Below are positions 53,884 to 64,000 of a stretch of 64,000 nucleotides of DNA, piece after piece. The translations under genes were made by a program, and so were the position numbers. The notes under the pieces are model-generated. The model did no database searches and was not told where the DNA came from. It was given only the letters and a program-made list of their open reading frames with translations. The DNA lies in NCBI RefSeq assembly GCF_003255815.1, contig NC_037673.1:4645840-4709839 (forward strand). The letters are read 5' to 3'. Position 1 is the stretch's first letter. Each line of letters begins with the position of its first letter. Source of the DNA: Theropithecus gelada (Eukaryota > Chordata > Mammalia > Primates > Cercopithecidae).

Positions 53884-56546
53884 TGCTTTAGCCCGTTTTC
53901 AGGTTGCTAATAAAGACATACTCAAGACTGGGCAATTTACACAAGAAAGAGGTTTAATGGACTCATAGTTCCATGTGGCTGGGGGAGGCCTCACAATCAT
54001 AGTGGAAGGTGAAAAGCACATCTCACATGGCGGCAGATAAGAGAAGAGTGAGAACCAAATGAAAGGGGTCTCTGCTTATAAAATCATCAGATCTCATGAG
54101 ACTTATTGACTACCATGAGAACAGTGTAGGGGAAACCACCACTATGATTAAATTATCTCACACTGGTTGTCACTCCCATGACATGAGAGTTATGGGAGCT
54201 ACAATTCAAGATGTGATTTGAGTGGGGACACAGCCAAACCATATCATTTTGCCCCTGGCCCTTCCCAAATCTCATGTTCTCACCATTTCAACACCAATCA
54301 TGACTTCCCAGCAGTCCCCCAAAGTCTTAACTCATTCCAGCATTAACTTAAAAATCCACAGTCCAAAGTCTTATTTGGGACAAGGCAAGTCCCTTCCGCC
54401 TATGAGCCTGTAAAATCAAAAGCAAGTTAGCTACTTCCTAGACACAGTGGGGGTACAGGCATTGGATAAATACAGCCATTCCAAATGGGAGAAATTGACC
54501 AAATCAAAGGGGCTACAGGCTCCATGCAAGTCCAAAATCCAGCAGGACAGCCAAATCTTAAAGTTCCAAAATAACCTCCTTTGACTCTATGTCTCACATC
54601 TGGGTCACACTGATGCAAGAGGTGGATTCCCATGGTCTTGGACAGCTCTGCTCCTGTGGGTTTGCAGGATACAGCCTCTGTTCCTCTGCTATCATGGACT
54701 GGCATTGAGTGCAGCTTTTTCAGGCACATGGTGCAAGCTGTTAGGGGATCTACCATTCTGGGGTCTGGAGGACAGTGGCCCTCTTCTCATAGCTCCACTA
54801 GGCAGCATCTCAGTGGGGACTCTGTGTGGGGGGTACCCACCCTACATTTCCCTCTTGCACTTCCCTAGTGGAGGTTCTCCGTAAGTGTTCTGCCCCTGCA
54901 GCAAACTTATGCCTGGACACCCAGGCATTTCCATACATCCTCTGAAATCTAGGTGGAGATTCCCAAACCTCAGTTTCTGACTTCTGTGCACCCACAGTCT
55001 CAACACCAAGTGGAAGCCACCAAGGCTCAGGGCTTGCCCCTCTGAAGTCATGGCCTGAGCTGTTCCTTGGCCTCTTTTAGTCACTCTGGACTTCACATAG
55101 CAGAGGGACCATAGGCCCGGCCCAGGAAACCATTATTCCCCCTAGGCCTCTGGACCTGTAATGGCAGGGGCTGGTGCAAGGGTCTTTGACCTACCCTGAA
55201 GACACCTTCCTCATTGTCTTACTGATTAACATTTGGCTTCCCATTATTTATGCAAATTTCTACAGCTGGCTTGAATTTCTCCTCAGAAAATGGAATTTTC
55301 TTTTCTTTTCTAAATAATTTTTATGAATTGTGTATATTTATTTTCTTCTTAAAAAAAAGGGATACACGTGTAGAATGTGCAGGTTTGTTACATAGGTATA
55401 CGTGTGCTATGGTGTTTTGCTGAACCTGTTGACCCATTCTCTAAGTTCCCTCCCCTCAACCCCCAGCCCCCAACAGCCCCTGGTGTGTGTTGTTCCCCTC
55501 TCTGTGTCCATGTGTTCTCAACATTCAACTCCCACTTATGAGTGAGAACATGCGCTGTTTGGTTTTCTGTTCCTGTGTTAGTTTGCTGAGGATGATGGCT
55601 TCCAGCTTCACTGATGTTCCTGCAAACTACATGATCTTATTCCTTTTTATGGCTGCATGGTATTCCATGGTGTATATGTACCACATAGAAAATGGGATTC
55701 TCTTTTCTATCACATTGTCAGACTGAAATTTTTCTGAACTTTTATGCTCCATCTTCCCTTTTAAAACTGAATGCCTTTAACAGCATCCACATCACATCTT
55801 GAATGTTCTGCTGCTTACAAATTTTTTCCACCAGATACCCTAAACCATCTCTCTCAAGTTCAAAGTTTCATAGATGTCTAGGTCAGGGGCAAAATGCAAC
55901 CAGTCTCTGCTAAAACATAGCAAGAGTCACCTTTGTTCCTGTTCCCAATAAGTTCCTCATCTTCATCTGAGACCACCTCAGCCTGGATTTCATTGTCCAT
56001 ATCATCAACATTTTGGTCAAAGCCATTCAGTAAGTCTCTAAGGGTTTCCAAACTTTCCTACATTTTCCTGCCTTCTTCTGAGCTTTCCAAACTGTTCCAA
56101 CCTCTGCCTGTTACCTAGTTCCAAAGTCACTGCCACATTTTCAGGAATCTTTTCAGCAGCAGCCCACTCTACTGGTACCAATTTATTGTATTAGTTCATT
56201 TTCATGCTGCTAATAAAGACATACTCAAGACCAGGCAATTTACAAAAGAAAGAGGTTTAATGGACTCACAGTTCCACATGGCTAGGGAGGCCTCACAATC
56301 ATGGTGGAAGGTGAAAGGCCCATCTTACAAGGCATCAGGTAAGAGAAGAGTGTGAACCAGGTGAAAAGTGTTTCCCCTATAAAACCATCAGATCTCGTGA
56401 GACTTATTCACTACAATGAGAACAGTATGGGGGAAATCACCCCCATGTTTTAATTATCTCCCACTGTTTCCTCCCAGAGCATGAAGGAATTATGGGAACT
56501 ACAATTCAAGATGAGATTTGGGTGGGGACACAGCCAAACCATATCA
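53884..56546 (-). mobile_element. complete MaLR (MST/THE1-type) provirus, antisense
   Basis: Two LTRs in the same antisense orientation bound an internal region: 3' LTR at 53884-54246, 5' LTR at 56187-56546. Both LTRs share 'aaagacatactcaaga', 'gaaagaggtttaatggactc' and the end 'cacagccaaaccatatca'. Next to the 5' LTR the minus strand reads TTGGTACCAGTAGAGTGGG, at the primer-binding position. Next to the 3' LTR it is purine-rich (GGGAAGGGCCAGGGGCAAAA). Flanks GTATC and GTATT fit a 5-bp duplication. The internal region has only a short broken frame (54427-54756 minus) and no polymerase, as usual for this family. An L1 interrupts it at 55304-55687. Confidence 0.92.
55304..55687 (-). mobile_element. 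5'-truncated L1 3' end inside the provirus
   Basis: Reverse L1 3' UTR ('gtgcaggtttgttacatagg') through a short ORF2 end, stopping at 'ccatggtgtatatgtaccaca'. Duplicated target: GAAAATGGAATTTTCTTTTC (from 55286) and GAAAATGGGATTCTCTTTTC (from 55688). The duplication lies in MaLR internal sequence, proving the order provirus first, L1 second. Confidence 0.92.
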
Positions 56547-56712
56547 GTATTTTAAAAAATACAGTTTTAGTTATCGTGTTTGAGTTGATGTTTTATTTCA
56601 AATAACAATTTTGTATACTGTGAGCTAAGGATCAAGTTTCCATTTTCTTCCCACATGAATATCTAGTTGTTCCAGTACCATTAGGTGAAAAGACTTTCTT
56701 GAGTGAATAATG
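56547..56712 (-). mobile_element. old L1M fragment, antisense, after provirus
   Basis: 'gtttgagttgatgttttatt', 'gagctaaggatcaagtttcc' and 'gttccagtaccattaggtga' are reverse ORF2 text, decayed. Orientation matches the fragment before the provirus. Confidence 0.55.
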
Positions 56713-57734
56713 ATAACAAGATGGTAAAATAGAAGGTTCCAGCCCTTCTACCCTGACAGACAGACCAATTCAATAACTATCCATGGACAAATATACCTTT
56801 GAGAGGGATCTGAAATAAAAGCAGGAGGTTGCAGCACACCAGTGGAACATAAAAACAATAAACAAAACATTGAAAAAGGGTAAACAGAACAGTTTTACTT
56901 TATATATGTCATTCCTCCCCAAGTCAGGCTACTGCAGTGCCAAAAGAGATCCCCTTGGCCTGCATGTTCTCCCATGGGAGAAAGAAATAGTGGAGTGGAC
57001 ATCCCCAATTCTCCAGCCTTTTGAGGTGTTACCTGAGAAGTTCACGTTAGTTATGTTTTGTTCAGAACATGAGAAAATCAGCATGGCTAGATCACCTGGA
57101 GACAGCTAAGAAAAAAGAAGAGAGGTCAAAGCTCTAAATATCCAGATCTTTGCAGAGCTCAACAACCAGCCAATGGCTCTTGGCATCAGGCCTGCCCACC
57201 AATCCCATGAGCTGGCCTATCCAGAATCTCTGACCAGGCTGACTGGTGGAGGATTTTTTTTCTGCTAAAACTCACCTGTAAAGACCAGAGAAGATGTAAA
57301 TGCCAACTTGCAGACACCAATGCAAGGCTACAAAAATTATGAAAAATGTGGGAAACGTGACACTACCAAAGGAGCAAAATAAATCTTTACTAGCTCTAAA
57401 GAAACAGAGATCTATGAACTGCCTGACAAATAATTCAAAATAGTCAAAATAACATCTCGACACAGCTTAGTGAACTAGAAGAGAACAGAGATAAACAACT
57501 AAATGAAATCATGGAAATAATACGTGAGTAAAATGAGAGTTCAACAAAGAAAAACCATAAAAGAGAAACCAATAGAAATTCTGGAAGTGAAAAACGCTAT
57601 AACTGAACTGAAAAAAGTCAGTATAAAGCTGCAACAACAGATTTGTTTAAGCTAAAGAAAGAATCAGTTAAATCAAAAATGGGCCAGAAGAACAAAAAAA
57701 AAAAAAAAAAAAAAAGGGTTTAAAAAGAGTGAAG

Positions 57735-58074
57735 GATGAGTTCATGTCCTTGGATGAACTCTGGGACATGGATAAAGCTGGAAATCATCATTCTCAGCAA
57801 ACTATCACAAAGGCAGAAAACCAAACACTGCATGTTATAACTCATAGATAGGAATTGAACAGTGAGAACACTTGGACACAGAGCGGGGAACATCATACAC
57901 CAGGGCCTGTTGGGAATGGGGGACAGGCAGAGGGATAGCATTAGGAGAAATACCTAATGTAAATGACGAGTTGATGGATGCAGCAAACCAACATGGCACA
58001 TGTATACCTATGTATGAAGCCTGCACATTGTGCACATGTACCCTAGAACTTAAAGTATAATAAAAAAATTAAAA
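57735..58074 (+). mobile_element. L1PA 3' end with 13-bp target duplication
   Basis: A ~340-bp 5'-truncated L1: 'tcagcaaactatcacaaagg', 'gtgcacatgtaccctagaac', then an A-rich tail. It is flanked by perfect copies of AAAAAGAGTGAAG (57722-57734 and 58075-58087). The joined flanks reconstitute L1M ORF1 text. A poly(A) run at 57692-57714 lies just before. Confidence 0.95.
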
Positions 58075-58479
58075 AAAAAGAGTGAAGAGACCCTATGGGA
58101 CTTATGGGATACCATAAAGCAAACCAATACATGCATTATGGAAACTGCTAAGAAGAAAAAATAAGGCAGAAAATGTTTTAAAGAAATAATGACTGAAAAC
58201 TTTTTAAAACTCAGGAGGCAAATGAACATCCAGATGAATGAAGCACAAATGATTCCAAATAGATGGAATCTAAGGAGGCCTACACCAAGACACGTTATAA
58301 CTAAATTGTCAAAAATCAAAGACCAGGAAAGAATTTTGAAAGCAGCAAGAGTAAAGCAATGTATCACATAAAAAAAATGCCCATAACAGTACATTTCTTC
58401 AGTAGAAACCGTACAGGTAAGGAGAGAGTAGAATTATGTATTCAAATTGCTAAAAGAAGACAAAAAACCCAACCCTAAA

Positions 58480-58858
58480 AAAGAATGAAATCACATGATT
58501 TGCAGCAATATAGATGCAGCTAGAGGCCATTATTCCAAGGAAATTAATGTAGGAGTAGAAAACCAAATACCACATGTTCTCATTTATAAGTGGGAGCTAA
58601 ACACTGAGTACACATGGAAACAAAGAGGGGAACAATAGACATGAGGGCTTACTTGAGGGTGGAGAGTAGAAGGAGGGTGAGAATTTAAAAACCACCTATC
58701 AGATACTATGCTCACTAACTGGGTGATTAAACTATTTGTACATCAAACTCCAGTAACACACAATTTACCCATGTACTAACAAACCTACACAAGTTCTGCC
58801 TGAACCTAAAATAAAAGTTGAAAAAAGAAAAAACAAAAACAAAACAAAACAAAAAAAA
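58480..58858 (+). mobile_element. L1 3' end (older L1P/L1MA type) inside L1M
   Basis: Starts 'gaatgaaatcacatgatttg', contains 'cacatgttctcatttataag', 'gggagctaaacactgagtac' and 'cctgaacctaaaataaaagt', and ends in an AAAACAAAACAAAAC-type tail. The flanking L1M text ('ttgctaaaagaagac' / 'tcctgccaaccaagaatact') joins across it. Confidence 0.88.
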
Positions 58859-59555
58859 ACTCCTGCCAACCAAGAATACTATTTCCAGCAACTCTGTTCT
58901 TTGCAAATGAAAGAAAGTTAAAGACTTTTCCAGACAAACAAAACCTGGAAGTGTTTATCACCACTAGATTACCATGCCAGAACTAGCAAAAAAAAGTTCT
59001 TCAAGTTAAAATGAAAGGATGCGTCAACACAAATGCACATGAAATTATAAATCTCACTGATAAAAGTAAATATATAGTCAAATGCAGAATATTCAACATT
59101 GTGAGAAAAGTACATAAATCACTTTTAACCTTAGCACAGAAGTCACAAGACAATAATATTAAGAAAAACTATTACTTCCCCAAATTAATGGATACAGAGT
59201 ATTGAAGAAGTAAATTTTGAAATTAAGTAAGGGCATAGAGTTTTTATATGCATTTGAAGTTATCAGCTTAAAATAGACTGTTACAACCATAAGCAGTTTT
59301 ATGCAAGCCTCATGGTTACCACAAAGAAAAAAGCTATAGAGAATACAAAAAAGATAAAGAGAAATGAATTATATGTAGGACTACAGAAAAAATAATCTAA
59401 TAACAAAGGAAAGCAATAAGAGAAAGAGAAACATAAGAACTACAAAAACAAACAGAAAACAACAAAGTGACAGTAGTAAGTTCTTACCTCTTAATAATTA
59501 CTTTAAATACAAATATAGTAAACTTAGTAGTCAAATAATACAGAGTGAATAAATA

Positions 59556-59857
<302 letters not shown>

Positions 59858-61225
59858 AAACAAGACCTAATTATGTGCTGTCCAAGAGACTCATTTTAGA
59901 TTTAAAGACACACATAGTCTAAAAGTAAAGGATGCAAAAAGATATCTTATGCAAATTATAAGCAAAATAAAGCAGAAGTTTCTAGAATTATATTATATAA
60001 TTAGAATTTAAATTTTAAAAATCTGCCACAAAAGACAAATAAGGTAATTACATAATGATAAAAGAAATAATTCAAGAGAAAGATATAACAATTATAAATA
60101 TATATGCACTTAACATCAGAGCACCTAAATATAAAAAGCAAATATTAAAAGATCTGAAGGAAGAAGTAGCAATACAATTATAGCAGGAAATTTTAATAAC
60201 ACACTTTCAATAATGGATATATTACTCAAACAGAAAATCAATAAAGAAACAACATACTTGAACAAGACTATAGACCCAATGGACCTAAGAGACACATACA
60301 GAACACGTCACCCAACAGCAGCAGAACATTTCACTCAAGCACGTATGCAGCATTCTCTAGGATACATCAATAATGTGTCACAAACCAAGTCTTAACAAAT
60401 TTAAGAAGATTTAAACAGTCCATGTATCTTTTCTGACTACAATGGAGCAAAACTAACAATGAATGAGAAAAAGAAAACGAAAAAAATCACAAATACATGA
60501 AAATTAAACTATAAACTCTTTAACAGCCAGACAATCAAAAAAGAAATCAAAGGTGAGATTAGCCAATATGTCAATACAAACCAAATAAAAGCAAAACATA
60601 CCAAAATTTATAGAATGCAACAAAAGTGTAATAGAAAGGAAGTTTATGGTGATAAACACCTACATTAAAAGAAGAAAAATGAGCTCCAATAACTATCTTA
60701 GCTTTCTACCTCATGGAGCTAGAAAAAGACGGACAAACTAAGCCTACATTCAGAGGAAAGGCAAAAATGATATGGATTTGAACAACAATACATAAAATAG
60801 AAAATAGAAGAATAATTAAAAACTGACAGAACTAAAGTTTTTGCAGAGATAAAGAAAATCGCTAGAGTAATTAAGAAAAAAGGGAGAAGGTTCAAATAAT
60901 AAAACCAGTAGTTAAAGAAGAGACATCAGTACAGATAACTTAAAAATAAAAGTATCATGACAAATTATCAGGAACAATTATATGCCAATAAACTGAACAA
61001 TCTAGAAGAAAGAGATAAATTCCTAGAAATATATCATCTACCTAAACTGTATAAAAATAAGTAGAAAGCTGGAACAAACCAGTAACAAATAAATAAATTG
61101 AATCATTAATAAAAAATCTTTCAACAAAGAAAATTGCAGGAATGGATATTTTTGCAATTCTACTAATTAAAGAATGAATACCAATTCTTAAACTTTCTCA
61201 AAAAAATAGAAGAAAGAACACTTCC

Positions 61226-61612
61226 TGATATAGTTTGGATGTTTGTCCCTCTAAATCTCATGTCGAGATGTTGGGTGGAAAGGACCTTGTGGGAGGTGTT
61301 TGTGTCATTGGGGCAGATTCCTCATGTAATGCATAGTGCATTCCCTGCAATAATGAGTTCACATGAGATCTGATTGTTAAAATGTACCTGGGACCTTCCT
61401 CCTCTCTTTTGCTCCTCTTTTGTCAGGCAACCCAGCTGCTATCTCTTCACCATCCACCATGAATAAAAGCTTCCTGAGGTTCTGACCAGAAGCAGTTACT
61501 CGTGCCATTCTTCTTGTACAGCCTACAGAACCATGAGACAAAGAAATCTGTTATTTTATAAATTACTCAACTTCATATATTTCTTTATAGCAATGCAAAA
61601 TGTACTAAAACA
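61226..61612 (+). mobile_element. MaLR LTR (MST-type) with perfect 5-bp duplication in L1M
   Basis: TGATATAGTTTGGATGTTTG to ...GTACTAAAACA, flanked by CTTCC on both sides (61221-61225 and 61613-61617). Removing LTR and one CTTCC joins L1 ORF2 text 'agaacacttcc' + 'aaattatttt'. Solo LTR. Confidence 0.93.
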
Positions 61613-61758
61613 CTTCCAAATTATTTTTATAAGGCAACATCATCCTGATAGCAAAGACAGACAAGAACACCATAAGAAAAAAAACTACAGGCCAATGCCC
61701 CTGATGAACACAGATGCCCAAATTCTTAACAAAATATTAGCATACTAAATTTTATAGT

Positions 61759-63073
61759 GTGTATATATACACACACACACACACACACACATATATATTG
61801 TACTTTAAGTTCTGGGATACATGTGCAGAATGTGCAGGTTTGTTACATAGGTATACATGTGCCATGGTGGTTTGCTGCACCCATAAACCCATCATTTACA
61901 TTAGGTATTTCTCCTAATGCTATCCCTCCCCTAGCCACCCACTCCCTGACAGGCCCCAGTGTGTGATATTGTTTCCATGTGTTCTCGTTGTTCACCTCCC
62001 ACTTATGAGTGAGAACATGTGGTGTTTGGTTTTCTGTTCCTGTGTTAGTTTGCTGAGAATGATGGTTTCCAGCTTCATCCATGTCCCTGCAAAGGACATG
62101 AACCCATCCTTTTTTATGGCTGCATAGTATTCCATGGTGTATATGTGACACATTTTCTTTATCCAGTCTATAATTGATAGGCACTTGGACTGGTTCCAAG
62201 TCTTTGCTATTGTGAAGAATGCTGCAATAAACATACATGTGCATGTGTCTTTATACTAGAATAATTTATAATCCTTTGGGTATATACACAGCAATGGGAT
62301 TGCTGGGTCAAATGGTATTTCTGGTTCTAGATCTTTGAGGAATCGTCACACTGTCTTCCATAATGGTTCAACTAATTTACACTCCCACTAACAGTGTAAA
62401 ATCTTTACTATTTCTCCACATCCTTTCCAGCATCTGTTGTTTCCTGACTTTTTAATGATCGCCATTCTAACTGGCTTGAGATGGTATCTCATTGTGGTTT
62501 TGATTTGCATTTCTCTAATGACCAGTGATGATGAGCTTTTTTTCATATTTTTTTTAACTGCATAAATGTCTTCTTTTGAGAAGTGTATTTTCATATCCTT
62601 CGCCCACTTTTTGATAGATTTTTTTTTCTTGTAAATATGTTTAAGTTCTTCATAGATTCTGGATATTAGCCCTTTGTCAGATGGATAGATTGCAAAATTT
62701 TTCTCCCATTCTGTAGGTTGCCTGTTAACTCTGATGATCATTTCTTTTGCTGTGCAGAAGCTCTTTAGTTTAATTAGATCCCATTTGTCAATTTTGACTT
62801 TTGTTGCCATTGCTTTTGGTGTTTTAACACATCTACAATCATCTGATCTTTGAAAACCTTGACAAAGACAAGCAATGGGGAAAGGATTCCCTATTTAACA
62901 AATGGTGTTGGGAAAACTGGCTAGCCATATGCAGAAAACTGAAACTGGACCCCTTTCTTACACTTTATACAAACATTAACTCAAGATGGATTAAAACTTT
63001 AAATGTAAGACCTAAAACCATAAAAATCCTAGAAGAAAACCTAGGTAATACCATTCAGGATGCAGGCATGGGC
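61759..63073 (-). mobile_element. twin-primed (5'-inverted) L1 with 12-bp target duplication
   Basis: 61796-62827 is reverse-orientation L1 3' UTR and ORF2 C-terminal text, with minus frames at 61992-62234 and 62388-62810. 62828-63073 is plus-orientation L1 text lying just upstream in ORF2 ('acatctacaatcatctgatc' to 'gcatgggcaaa'). The inverted part ends about 13 bases short of where the other begins. AAATTTTATAGT flanks the whole at 61747-61758 and 63074-63085. The tail position holds an (AC)n/(TA)n tract instead of plain T. Confidence 0.93.
61770..61798. repeat. (AC)n microsatellite at L1 tail
   Basis: Alternating AC then AT units at the 3'-tail position of the twin-primed L1, probably grown from the A-rich tail. 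Confidence 0.85.
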
Positions 63074-63761
63074 AAATTTTATAGTATATTTTTAAAAATC
63101 ATACACCATGACCAAGTAGGACTTGTCCCTGTGATATATAGATAGTTCAATGTACACATATTACACAGTGCAATACACCAGATTAACAGAATGAAGGATA
63201 AAAAGTCTCGTAATCATCTCATCTCAAATAGTTTTGACAAAATTCAACGCTTTTTTATAGTAAAAAAATTCCAACAAATTAGGAATAGAAGAAACTTTCT
63301 TCAATGCAATAAAGGGCAAATAGGAAAAGCAAACAGCTAACATCATCATCCTCAATTATTAGAAACTAAAAGCTTTTTCTCTGCAATCCTGGAATAAGGA
63401 AAGGATGCCAACTCTTACCACTTCTATTCAACATATTTCTGTAAGTTATTATCAGGGCAATTAACTAAGAAAAAGAAAATGCATTCAACTATGAAAGGAA
63501 GAAGTAAAATTATCTCTCTTTACAGATGTCATAATTTTATATGTAGAAAACCATAATGTCTACACACACACACACACAACTGTTAGAACTAATAAACAAA
63601 ATCAGTAAGGTTGCATAATATATAATTGACAAGCAAAAACCTATTGTATTTCTGTGCACTAACAATAAAATATCCAATAGCAGATTAAGAAAACAATCAC
63701 ATTTGCTATTAATAGCATCCAAAAGAATAAAAGACTCAGAAATAAACTTAACCAGAAATGT

Positions 63762-64000
63762 TGTCTTAGTCTGTTTTGTGCTGCTATAACAGAATACCAC
63801 AGACTGGATAATTTATGACAAACAGAAATGTATTGGCTAACAGCTCTGAAAACTGGGAAGCCCAAGATTAAGGTACCAGCATCTTATTAGGGTCTTCTGC
63901 TGTGCCATCACAAGGCAAAAGGCATCAGATATTAGAAGGGCAGAGAGTACAAGAGAGACCAAGTGGGGGCTGAATTTACCCTTTTATAATAGCATCAATT
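63762..64000 (-). mobile_element. MaLR LTR (MLT1/MST-type), antisense, cut by window end
   Basis: Begins TGTCTTAGTCTGTTTTGTGC, continues 'cacagactggataatttatg' and 'aactgggaagcccaagatta'; this is a reverse MaLR LTR. It interrupts L1M ORF2 ('agaaataaacttaaccag'). The far end lies outside the window. Confidence 0.8.

Overview
The window is nuclear DNA of a catarrhine primate, most likely human or another ape. The evidence is eight Alu elements (AluJ and AluS types), L1 fragments ranging from very old L1M to L1PA4/5-like, MaLR (MST/THE1-type) and ERVL (MLT2-type) LTRs, and old MIR, L2 and hAT (MER5-type) relics. I found no host protein-coding exon, tRNA, rRNA or snRNA gene that I could defend. 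Open reading frames are short and chance-like, antisense to L1, or caused by a stop-free hexamer repeat. The one long genuine frame is the C-terminal part of an L1 ORF2.

Layout. 1-14.2 kb is mostly single-copy-looking sequence with sparse L2, MLT1, Alu and MLT2A insertions; 7.2-7.5 kb is unusually CpG-retaining. 14.2-20.3 kb is one long old L1M on the plus strand, split by an AluS and by a 5'-truncated L1PA. 20.4-27.6 kb is single-copy sequence with Alu, MIR, L2 and a hAT relic. 27.64-28.91 kb is a degenerate ACCTAT/ACCTAC hexamer array with higher-order structure and extreme strand asymmetry. 29-44 kb carries L2, Alu, an MST LTR, an antisense L1, an ERVL LTR, an LTR-like segment with a 6 x 27-bp minisatellite, and a pair of ~245-bp inverted repeats at 37.0 and 38.0 kb. 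44.6-46.5 kb holds a second inverted-repeat pair flanking a probable ERV LTR with a tRNA-Ser-like primer-binding site, plus a 108-bp partial tandem duplication. 46.9-49.7 kb has a MER5A relic invaded by a TG microsatellite.

49.7-64 kb is almost solid nested retroelements. Antisense L1M fragments carry an MST LTR, a twin-primed L1PA, and a complete minus-strand MaLR provirus that was itself hit by an L1 with clear target-site duplications. Then comes a plus-strand L1M that begins near its 5' end (56.7 kb) and runs to 63.76 kb, interrupted by two L1 3' ends, an AluJ, an MST LTR with a perfect 5-bp duplication, and a second twin-primed L1 with a perfect 12-bp duplication.

Nothing here looks like an operon or a working gene system. 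The value of the window is its insertion history and a few repeat structures (hexamer array, two inverted-repeat pairs, fold-back) that standard repeat families do not obviously explain. Family names come from remembered consensus features and were not checked by search.
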